A DNA stretch of 5,358 nucleotides from Clostridia bacterium (GTDB lineage Bacteria > Bacillota > Clostridia > Oscillospirales > Acutalibacteraceae), in NCBI GenBank assembly GCA_017559885.1, contig JAFYQN010000067.1, forward strand, positions 1-5,358, given 5' to 3'. Under the pieces are notes generated by a model. The model saw only the letters and a program-made list of their open reading frames with translations, was not told the origin of the DNA and ran no database searches. Made by a program: the position numbers and the translations under genes. Shown here piece by piece: positions 1-5,358 of this stretch; position 1 is the stretch's first letter, and every line of letters starts with the position of its first letter.

Positions 1-1550
1 CTCGTCGCAGAACTTGGCATGAGTTTGAACTTGTTGAACCAACCCATCGCGTTGATTACTATCGACGCGAAATTACCTGGTCGGTTTTTAACGAAAAATC
101 AAACCGTCTTGCTAATATGTTAACACAAAATGGAATTGGTAAAGGGAAAAAAGTTGCAATTCTTTTAATGAACTGTATCGACTGGTTGCCTATTTACTTT
201 GGCATTTTAAAATCAGGCGCTTTGGCTGTACCACTAAACTTTAGATATTCATCGGACGAAATTGATTATTGCTTAAAACTTGCCGAAGCTGATGTTTTAA
301 TTTTTGGAACAGAATTTATTGGTCGTGTTGAAGCAGTTGCCGATAAAATTAGTGAAAAATGCTCTCTTATCTACTTTGGTTCAGGTTGTCCTGCATTTGC
401 TGATGACTACAATGATTTGACAAGTGAATGTTCGTCAATATATCCCGAGTGTACACTTGACGAAGAAGACGATGCGGCAATTTATTTTTCATCGGGTACT
501 ACAGGTTTCCCAAAAGCAATATTACATAAACATCGTAGTCTTATTCACTCTTGCAGAGTTGAACAAGCGCATCACGGTCAAACAAAAGATGACTGTTTCT
601 TATGCATTCCTCCCCTATATCACACGGGCGCAAAAATGCACTGGTTTGGTAGTTTGATTACCGGTTCAAAAGCGGTTATTCTTAAAGGTACACAGGCGCG
701 TAATATTTTAAGCGCCGCCGCACAAGAAAAATGTACTATCGTATGGCTTTTAGTTCCGTGGGCGCAAGATATTTTAAACGCTCTTGATAATGGTGATATT
801 TCTCTTGATGAATTTGATTTTTCTGCTTGGCGTTTGATGCACATCGGTGCACAACCTGTGCCACAAAGTCTTATTAAGCGTTGGCTTGAATATTTCCCTA
901 ATCATCAATACGATACCAACTATGGTTTATCCGAATCAATTGGACCGGGCGCTGTACACTTGGGTGTTAAAAATATACATAAAGTTGGCGCGATTGGTGT
1001 TGCAGGTTATGGTTGGGAACTTAAAATCGTTGACCCTAAAGGAAATACCGTATCGCAAGGCGACGTTGGTGAACTTTGCCTTAAAGGTCCCGGTGTAATG
1101 ACCTGTTACTATCGCGATGAAAAAGCAACTGCCGATACACTTAAAGATGGTTGGCTTTATACTGGAGATATGGCAATGCAAGATGAAGATGGTTTTATTT
1201 ATCTTGTTGACCGCAAAAAAGACGTTATCATAACAGGCGGTGAAAATCTCTACCCTGTTCAAATTGAAAATTTCTTGGCGGCGCATCAAAAAATTATGGA
1301 TGTTGCGGTTATCGGTCTTCCTGACAGTCGTCTTGGTGAAATTGCAACCGCAATTATTCAAATTAAAGACGGTATGACCTGTACCGAAGAAGAGATAAAT
1401 GAATTTTGTCTTTCACTTCCACGTTACAAACGTCCTCGTAAAATAATTTTTGCCGACGTTTCACGTAATCCCACAGGTAAAATCGAAAAACCCAAGCTTC
1501 GTAAAATGTACGGCGCTGAAGGTATTGTAGATTCACAAAACAAATCTTAA
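1..1550 (+). CDS. AMP-forming acyl-CoA synthetase (ANL superfamily), 5'-truncated by the window
   Basis: Adenylate-forming ligase expected to activate a carboxylic acid with ATP to an acyl-AMP and then to the CoA thioester. Codons run in frame from base 3 to the TAA at 1548-1550, 515 residues, against roughly 500-560 for the family. Visible motifs in order: N-terminal EITWSVFNEKSNRLAN just before base 117; phosphate-binding loop FSSGTTGFPK (486-515); YGLSES adenine/ATP motif (921-938); YTGD (1158-1169); hinge region DRKKD (1209-1223) followed by GGENLYP (1236-1256); and the C-terminal catalytic-lysine motif NPTGKI with Lys at 1479-1481. All core motifs look intact. The ATG at 117 is not the true start, because homology continues upstream of it; no ATG, GTG or TTG lies in frame between 3 and 116, so the start is outside the window. 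The gene ends 18 bases before iorA, suggesting co-transcription. The substrate cannot be read from sequence: an arylacetate or other acid linked to IorAB is plausible, a fatty acid is possible. Confidence 0.9.
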   Translation, partial: RRRTWHEFELVEPTHRVDYYRREITWSVFNEKSNRLANMLTQNGIGKGKKVAILLMNCIDWLPIYFGILKSGALAVPLNFRYSSDEIDYCLKLAEADVLIFGTEFIGRVEAVADKISEKCSLIYFGSGCPAFADDYNDLTSECSSIYPECTLDEEDDAAIYFSSGTTGFPKAILHKHRSLIHSCRVEQAHHGQTKDDCFLCIPPLYHTGAKMHWFGSLITGSKAVILKGTQARNILSAAAQEKCTIVWLLVPWAQDILNALDNGDISLDEFDFSAWRLMHIGAQPVPQSLIKRWLEYFPNHQYDTNYGLSESIGPGAVHLGVKNIHKVGAIGVAGYGWELKIVDPKGNTVSQGDVGELCLKGPGVMTCYYRDEKATADTLKDGWLYTGDMAMQDEDGFIYLVDRKKDVIITGGENLYPVQIENFLAAHQKIMDVAVIGLPDSRLGEIATAIIQIKDGMTCTEEEINEFCLSLPRYKRPRKIIFADVSRNPTGKIEKPKLRKMYGAEGIVDSQNKS

Positions 1551-1568
1551 TCGAAAGGTTTTTGACTT

Positions 1569-3293
1569 ATGAAAAAATTACTTATTGGTAATCAGGCAGT
1601 GGCTGCTGGTCTTCATGATGGTGGCTTGGGTGTTGTATCAAGCTATCCGGGCACTCCCTCTACCGAAATTACTGAATTTTTATCAAAATATGACGATTTA
1701 CACAGCGAGTGGGCGCCAAATGAAAAGGTTGCTTGCGAGGTTGCTTTTGGCGCATCGCTTGCAGGCGCTCGTAGCGCATGCGCTATGAAACATGTTGGCC
1801 TTAACGTTGCGGCTGACCCACTATTTACTCTTTCTTACACAGGTGTAAACGGCGGTATGGTAATATGCGTTGCCGACGACCCTGCTATGCACTCATCTCA
1901 AAACGAGCAGGATTCTCGTCATTATGCAATCGCATCAAAGGTTCCTATGCTCGAACCTGCCGATTCGCAAGAGGCGTATACCTTTGCTCGAAGCGCATTT
2001 GAACTTTCTGAAACATTTGACACCCCCGTAATTTTACGTATGTGTACACGTATTGCTCATAGTCAATCGGTCGTTGAAATTGCCGAAGCAATTCCTGCAG
2101 TACTAAAAGATTACGAAAAAAATTCTGCAAAATATATAATGATGCCGGGTAATGCTATTAAGCGTCATCCTTTTGTTGAAGAACGCACACTTAAGTTACA
2201 GGAATTTGCCGAAAACTGTATGTATAACACAGTTGAATATGCCGATAGTGAAATTGGTATTATAACATCAGGTTGTTCTTATCAATACGTAAAAGAAGTT
2301 TTTGGTGATACAGTAAATATTCTTAAAATTGGCATGCCAAATCCACTTCCTGTAAAAACAATTAAAGATTTCGCCTCTAAAGTATCAAAACTTTACGTTA
2401 TAGAAGAACTTGACCCAATTATTGAAACACACGTTAAATCACTTGGTATTGACGTTATTGGTAAAGAGATGTTCTCTATTCTTGGCGAATTTTCTCAAAA
2501 AACTATTGCCGATGCATTTGGTATTGAGGCAAAGGCAAGTGTTAGCGCTGATTCCCCTATTCCAAACAGACCGCCTATGATGTGCGCAGGTTGTCCACAC
2601 CGCGGTATGTTCTATACACTCGCTAAAAACAAGATTACAGTTCACGGCGATATCGGTTGTTACACATTAGGCGCAGTTCCACCGCTTAGCGCGCTTGACA
2701 CAACACTTTGCATGGGCGCATCTATTTCAGGTCTTCACGGCTTTAATGCGGCACGAGGCAATGAAACCGAAGGCAAAAGCGTTGCGGTAATTGGTGATTC
2801 TACCTTTATGCACTCTGGTATGACAAGTCTTGTAAACGTAGCGTATAACGCTACTAATTCGACTGTAATTATTCTTGATAACTCAATTACAGGTATGACA
2901 GGTCATCAGCAAAATCCAACTACTGGTTATAACATTAAAGGTGAAATTGCTGCAAAGGTTAATCTTGAAGAACTTTGTAAAGCATTGGGTATAAATCGTG
3001 TACGCGTTGTTGACCCTTATAATCTTAAAGAATGTGAAACCGCTATAAAAGAAGAATTAGCAGTAGAAGAACCGTCGGTTATTATTTCTCGTCGTCCTTG
3101 CGTTCTTTTGAAATCGGTTAAAGCGTTACCATCATTAAAAGTTGACGCTGATAAATGCAAATCGTGCAAGCGTTGTATGGGTCTTGGTTGTCCTGCAATC
3201 AGTATGAAAGACGGTAAAGCAGTAATTGATAACACACTTTGCGTTGGTTGTGGCGTTTGTAAACAACTTTGCGCATTCGATGCGATAAATTAA
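1569..3293 (+). CDS. iorA: Indolepyruvate:ferredoxin oxidoreductase, alpha subunit
   Basis: Large, TPP- and Fe-S-containing subunit of the cytoplasmic enzyme that interconverts arylpyruvates (indolepyruvate, phenylpyruvate, 4-hydroxyphenylpyruvate) + CoA + oxidised ferredoxin with arylacetyl-CoA + CO2 + reduced ferredoxin. The 574 residues carry, in order: an N-terminal pyrimidine-binding domain with SYPGTPSTEI (about residues 25-34); a middle transferase-type domain; CAGCPHRG (339-346); the TPP pyrophosphate-binding region GDIGCYTLG (360-368); the GDS...LDNSITGMTG metal/TPP motif (409-411 to about 445); and a C-terminal ferredoxin-like domain. The cysteines there are C530, C533, C536, C541 and C558, C561, C564, C568, enough for two [4Fe-4S] clusters. 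Length and domain order are typical for IorA. Start chosen at 1569: AAAGG at 1554-1558 lies 10 bases upstream and the N-terminus matches the family. Position 569 is Ala, where bacterial ferredoxin clusters usually have Pro after the last Cys. The gene is followed 13 bases later by its partner subunit. Family assignment is firm; the preferred aryl substrate and physiological direction are inferred only from context. Confidence 0.96.
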   Translation: MKKLLIGNQAVAAGLHDGGLGVVSSYPGTPSTEITEFLSKYDDLHSEWAPNEKVACEVAFGASLAGARSACAMKHVGLNVAADPLFTLSYTGVNGGMVICVADDPAMHSSQNEQDSRHYAIASKVPMLEPADSQEAYTFARSAFELSETFDTPVILRMCTRIAHSQSVVEIAEAIPAVLKDYEKNSAKYIMMPGNAIKRHPFVEERTLKLQEFAENCMYNTVEYADSEIGIITSGCSYQYVKEVFGDTVNILKIGMPNPLPVKTIKDFASKVSKLYVIEELDPIIETHVKSLGIDVIGKEMFSILGEFSQKTIADAFGIEAKASVSADSPIPNRPPMMCAGCPHRGMFYTLAKNKITVHGDIGCYTLGAVPPLSALDTTLCMGASISGLHGFNAARGNETEGKSVAVIGDSTFMHSGMTSLVNVAYNATNSTVIILDNSITGMTGHQQNPTTGYNIKGEIAAKVNLEELCKALGINRVRVVDPYNLKECETAIKEELAVEEPSVIISRRPCVLLKSVKALPSLKVDADKCKSCKRCMGLGCPAISMKDGKAVIDNTLCVGCGVCKQLCAFDAIN

Positions 3294-3297
3294 GGAG
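3292..3297 (+). promoter_or_regulatory. Ribosome binding site of iorB
   Basis: AAGGAG begins on the last two bases of the iorA stop codon and lies 9 bases before the iorB ATG. It supports the 3307 start and close coupling of the two subunits. Confidence 0.8.
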
Positions 3298-3306
3298 TAA
3301 GCTATA

Positions 3307-3879
3307 ATGAAAACTACAAATGTTATGATTGTCGGCGTTGGCGGACAGGGCAGTTTGCTTGCCTCTAAATTACTTGGTCGATTGCTTATTGATGAAGGTT
3401 ACGACGTGAAGGTTAGTGAAGTTCACGGTATGAGTCAACGTGGCGGTAGTGTTGTTACATACGTTCGTTTTGGCGAAAAGGTTTATTCCCCTATCATTAC
3501 CGAAGGCGAAGCCGATTTTATTATTTCTTTCGAAAAACTTGAGGCGGCTCGCTACGCTAAATACTTAAACAAGAACGGTACAATTGTTGTAAACACACAA
3601 CAGATTGACCCAATGCCTGTAATAATCGGCGCGGCTGAATATCCAACCGATGTTTTGAATGAACTTACCGCAAAGGGCTTAAAAGTTGAAGCGCTTGACG
3701 CCTTAACTCTTGCCGAAGAAGCAGGTTCATCAAAAGCCGTAAACATCGTACTTATGGGTAAAGTTGCTCGTCAATTTGGTATTTCTTATGACAAATGGAT
3801 AAATGCTATCGAAAACACGGTTGCTCCAAAATTTGTGGAAATGAACAAAAAGGCATTTGATTTAGGATATAATTCATAA
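3307..3879 (+). CDS. iorB: Indolepyruvate:ferredoxin oxidoreductase, beta subunit
   Basis: Small subunit of the IorAB arylpyruvate:ferredoxin oxidoreductase, belonging to the pyruvate/ketoisovalerate oxidoreductase gamma-type domain family. The 190 residues match the usual length of about 190-200. A glycine-rich loop GVGGQG (residues 10-15) opens the protein, and the family signature EVHGMSQRGGSV (38-49) follows; YSPII (about 58-62) and a conserved ISFE segment come next. There are no cysteine clusters, no signal peptide and no membrane segment, consistent with a soluble subunit that completes the active site with IorA. The start at 3307 is supported by the AAGGAG site 9 bases upstream, and the first residues already form the beta-strand leading into the glycine loop. 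TAA at 3877-3879. No convincing terminator follows, so transcripts of the upstream operon may run on into the T-box leader that begins about 50 bases later. Confidence 0.95.
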   Translation: MKTTNVMIVGVGGQGSLLASKLLGRLLIDEGYDVKVSEVHGMSQRGGSVVTYVRFGEKVYSPIITEGEADFIISFEKLEAARYAKYLNKNGTIVVNTQQIDPMPVIIGAAEYPTDVLNELTAKGLKVEALDALTLAEEAGSSKAVNIVLMGKVARQFGISYDKWINAIENTVAPKFVEMNKKAFDLGYNS

Positions 3880-3897
3880 TTAAAATCTAATAAATTA

Positions 3898-3926
3898 TTG
3901 ACTTTTTCACTTTACCGTGCTAAAAT
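3898..3926 (+). promoter_or_regulatory. Housekeeping-sigma promoter driving the T-box leader and paaK
   Basis: TTGACT (3898-3903) as -35, a 17-base spacer, and TAAAAT (3921-3926) as -10, preceded by TG at 3918-3919 to give an extended -10 (TGC-TAAAAT). This is one mismatch from consensus at each hexamer. The predicted transcription start is around 3932-3935, which places the whole T-box downstream. A strong core promoter fits a system controlled mainly by attenuation. Confidence 0.82.
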
Positions 3927-3970
3927 AAATTATCGTAATTCACTTACGTTTTTAAATGCGTTGAGCAGAA

Positions 3971-4045
3971 ATAAGTAAAAATAGAAACAATCTTTAGAGA
4001 GTTGTCGGTTGGTGCAAGACAATGAGGACGTCTGTTTTGAATTCA
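3971..4045 (+). promoter_or_regulatory. Specifier loop of the T-box, codon UUC (Phe)
   Basis: An internal loop of seven bases on each side (3971-3977 and 4039-4045) lies between two good helices. The upper edge carries the conserved AGUA (3974-3977) opposite GAA (4039-4041), the loop-E-like pair found in T-box specifier loops. The next three bases, UUC (4042-4044), occupy the specifier position, followed by the usual purine A (4045). UUC would pair with the GAA anticodon of tRNA-Phe. Out-of-register readings (AUU, UCA) do not sit directly after GAA. Confidence 0.88.
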
Positions 4046-4164
4046 TTCTGTTAGCAGTGCGCTGAACAAGAATTATCTTAAGTAGGATGCAACGGGTGTT
4101 CCCGTTATAGAACTAAGGTATTAATGTACCTGACAAGGTTGCTATCGTGAGATGGTGACGAACT

Positions 4165-4200
4165 GAGGTGGTACCACGGGATTTCGATTTTCTCGTCCTC
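4165..4200 (+). promoter_or_regulatory. T-box antiterminator with UGGU bulge
   Basis: GAGG (4165-4168) pairs with CCTC (4197-4200), and ACGGGA (4176-4181) pairs with TCTCGT (4191-4196, one G-U pair). This leaves the seven-base bulge UGGUACC (4169-4175). UGGU is complementary to a tRNA 3' end of ACCA, so the fourth bulge base U predicts discriminator base A, as in tRNA-Phe. The 3' strand (4195-4200) is also needed by the terminator stem, so the two folds exclude each other. Confidence 0.9.
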
Positions 4201-4238
4201 TGTATTCTTTATTGGAATGCAGAGGACTTTTGTTTTTT
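4195..4238 (+). terminator. Intrinsic terminator of the T-box leader
   Basis: A 13-bp stem (4195-4207 with 4215-4227, one G-U pair) has a seven-base loop and is followed by the U-rich tract TTTTGTTTTTT (4228-4238). It forms by default, or when charged tRNA-Phe is bound, and stops transcription before paaK. It would also stop read-through from iorB. Confidence 0.93.
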
Positions 4239-4270
4239 ACATTCCAAAAATTTGTACCAAACAAAATATT

Positions 4271-4278
4271 AGAAAGGA
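4271..4278 (+). promoter_or_regulatory. Ribosome binding site of paaK
   Basis: AGAAAGGA lies 9 bases before the ATG at 4288 and outside the terminator stem, so control appears to be transcriptional rather than through masking of this site. Confidence 0.75.
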
Positions 4279-4287
4279 TGATTAAAA

Positions 4288-5358
4288 ATGCCACAAAATT
4301 ATTATCAAAAAGAAATCGAAACTATGCCCGTTGAGGACATAAAAAAACTTCAATCAGAAAAGTTAGTAAAACAGGTAAAACATGTTTATGAAAACGTACC
4401 TTATTATCGCGATTTAATGGATAAAAAAGGCGTAAAACCTGAAGATATTAATGGTATAGAGGATTTACATAAACTCCCCTTCCTTACAAAAGCAGATTTA
4501 CGTGATGCATATCCCTATGGCTTGCTTGCAAAACCTCTTAGTGAGTGTGTTCGTATTCAGTCAACATCAGGTACAACAGGTCGCCGTGTAGTAGCTTTCT
4601 ATACTCAACACGATATTGACCTTTGGGAAGATTGTTGTGCGCGTGCCATTGTCGCTGCTGGCGGCACAAAGGAAGATGTTGTTCAAGTAGCATACGGCTA
4701 TGGTTTGTTTACAGGTGGTCCTGGTCTTAACGGCGGTTCACACAAGGTTGGTTGTCTTACCCTTCCTATGTCATCAGGTAATACTGAGCGTCAAATTCAG
4801 TTTATGACCGACCTTAGTGCTACAATACTTTGTTGCACACCTTCTTACGCAGCTTACCTTGGCGAATCACTTACCGAAATGGGTTATAATGCCGATACAA
4901 TTCCCCTAAAAGCAGGTATTTTTGGCGCTGAACCTTGGACCGAAGAAATGCGTCAAAACATTCAAAACACATTAGGCATCAAAGCATACGATATCTATGG
5001 TCTTACCGAAACAAGCGGTCCCGGAGTATCTTTTGAGTGTGAAGAACAAACAGGTATGCACATTAACGAAGACCACTTCTTAGCCGAAATTATCGACCCT
5101 AATACAGGCGAAGTGCTACCCGAAGGTAGTAAGGGTGAGCTTGTATTTACCTCTCTTGATAAAGAAGCATTTCCCCTACTTCGTTATCGTACTCGTGATA
5201 TTTGTATTCTTACCCGTAAAGAATGTTCTTGCGGTCGTACATTTATTAAAATGTGTAAACCAATGGGTAGAAGCGACGATATGATGATTATTCGCGGTGT
5301 TAACGTATTCCCAAGCCAAATTGAAACCGTGCTTCTTAACGAAGGTTATCAGCCAAAC
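4288..5358 (+). CDS. paaK: Phenylacetate-CoA ligase (AMP-forming), 3'-truncated by the window
   Basis: Adenylate-forming ligase of the PaaK branch, expected to convert phenylacetate or a related arylacetate + ATP + CoA to the arylacetyl-CoA + AMP + PPi in the cytoplasm. 357 codons are open to the window edge; the family is about 430 residues, so roughly the last 75 are missing. Visible motifs: NVPYYRDLM near residue 40; phosphate-binding loop STSGTTG (92-98); YGYGLFTGG (136-144); CCTPSYA (182-188); GAEPW (213-217); YGLTET (237-242); RYRTRD with the ribose-binding Asp304 (299-304); CSCGR (313-317); and GRSDDMMIIRGVNVFPSQIE (327-346), which opens the mobile C-terminal domain. The substrate-side loop reads PGLNGGSH (145-152). 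The start is supported by the RBS. The gene is alone behind a Phe T-box, while iorAB, whose product shares its CoA thioester, lies immediately upstream. Not closely similar in motif detail to the acyl-CoA synthetase at the window start, so the two are not a recent duplication. The exact aryl substrate is inferred. Confidence 0.94.
   Translation, partial: MPQNYYQKEIETMPVEDIKKLQSEKLVKQVKHVYENVPYYRDLMDKKGVKPEDINGIEDLHKLPFLTKADLRDAYPYGLLAKPLSECVRIQSTSGTTGRRVVAFYTQHDIDLWEDCCARAIVAAGGTKEDVVQVAYGYGLFTGGPGLNGGSHKVGCLTLPMSSGNTERQIQFMTDLSATILCCTPSYAAYLGESLTEMGYNADTIPLKAGIFGAEPWTEEMRQNIQNTLGIKAYDIYGLTETSGPGVSFECEEQTGMHINEDHFLAEIIDPNTGEVLPEGSKGELVFTSLDKEAFPLLRYRTRDICILTRKECSCGRTFIKMCKPMGRSDDMMIIRGVNVFPSQIETVLLNEGYQPN

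Larger units (their letters stand above)
3933..4238 (+). ncRNA. T-box riboswitch leader, specifier UUC (tRNA-Phe)
   Basis: Leader RNA that binds a specific tRNA and lets transcription continue when that tRNA is uncharged. Stem I spans about 3957-4063. CAGAA (3966-3970) pairs with TTCTG (4046-4050) below the specifier loop, and AAAATAGA (3978-3985) pairs with TCTGTTTT (4031-4038) above it. The distal part has AGAGAG (3996-4001), the loop GGTTGGTGCAA (4007-4017) and its stem TTGTC/GACAA, as is typical of T-boxes. Further hairpins are AACGGG/CCCGTT (4091-4106), AGGTA/TACCT (4116-4131) and a 9-bp hairpin at 4138-4159 closed by a GUGA loop, probably Stem III. The T-box sequence GAGGTGGTACCACG (4165-4178) and a terminator complete the element. 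The start is set by the promoter and is approximate. Because the codon is UUC, uncharged tRNA-Phe should switch paaK on. Confidence 0.95.

Noticed and set aside
1..114. Frame-1 open stretch at the window start
   Set aside because: It runs to a stop near 113-115 with no family resemblance, while the frame starting at base 3 continues directly into the ligase.
936..1361. Minus-strand open frame of 141 codons inside the first ligase
   Set aside because: It is fully antisense to a strongly conserved coding region (YGLSES through GGENLYP), has no recognisable protein features and no promoter of its own that I can see; a shadow frame.
1569..3879. Pyruvate or 2-oxoglutarate:ferredoxin oxidoreductase instead of IorAB
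   Set aside because: The fused alpha subunit with pyrimidine domain, TPP domain and C-terminal 2x[4Fe-4S] in 574 residues plus a separate 190-residue gamma-type subunit is the IorAB architecture, not that of PFOR or KorAB.
3876..3898. Inverted repeat ATAATT/AATTAT after iorB as a terminator
   Set aside because: Six A/T-only pairs with an 11-base loop and no U-tract after it; too weak for an intrinsic terminator.
4041..4045. AUU (Ile) or UCA (Ser) as the T-box specifier
   Set aside because: These registers are shifted against the conserved GAA/AGUA loop edge; UUC directly follows GAA and is followed by A, as expected.
3880..4287. A small gene in the 408-base gap between iorB and paaK
   Set aside because: The region is fully accounted for by promoter, T-box stems, antiterminator, terminator and RBS; no frame there has an RBS-linked start with convincing coding character.
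1..5358. Mobile elements, CRISPR arrays, tRNA or rRNA genes
   Set aside because: No transposase, repeated spacer pattern, terminal repeats or tRNA/rRNA-like sequence was recognised by eye on either strand.

Overview
The window is one strand-consistent (+) cluster for CoA-thioester and 2-oxoacid chemistry of arylacetate type. It probably comes from a low-to-moderate GC anaerobic Firmicute of the clostridial kind. The evidence is a tRNA-sensing T-box leader, AAAGG/AAGGAG-type ribosome binding sites, A/T-rich codon choice, and an oxygen-sensitive ferredoxin-dependent oxidoreductase. Species cannot be named from the sequence alone.

Layout: (1) bases 1-1550 hold the 3' part (about 515 codons, N-terminus outside the window) of an AMP-forming acyl-CoA synthetase. 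(2) 1569-3293 is iorA and (3) 3307-3879 is iorB, the two subunits of indolepyruvate:ferredoxin oxidoreductase. These three genes are separated by only 18 and 13 bases and look like one operon. (4) 3880-4287 is non-coding. It carries a strong promoter (TTGACT, 17 bases, TAAAAT with a TGn extension), a complete T-box riboswitch of about 300 nt, and an intrinsic terminator. (5) 4288 to the window end is a 3'-truncated phenylacetate-CoA ligase (paaK), 357 codons visible.

The T-box can be read in detail. Its specifier loop is flanked by AGUA (3974-3977) and GAA (4039-4041) and presents UUC, a phenylalanine codon, followed by A. The antiterminator bulge is UGGU, which fits a tRNA ending in A-CCA, as tRNA-Phe does. 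Transcription into paaK should therefore rise when tRNA-Phe is uncharged, that is, when phenylalanine is scarce.

How the genes may work together: a PaaK-type ligase makes phenylacetyl-CoA (or a related arylacetyl-CoA), and IorAB interconverts arylacetyl-CoA + CO2 + reduced ferredoxin with the arylpyruvate. The usual annotation of such genes is aromatic amino acid fermentation or phenylacetate degradation. Control by phenylalanine starvation argues for the reverse, biosynthetic direction: phenylacetate to phenylacetyl-CoA to phenylpyruvate to phenylalanine. This is the main point of interest. It is an inference from regulatory logic, not shown by the sequence alone.
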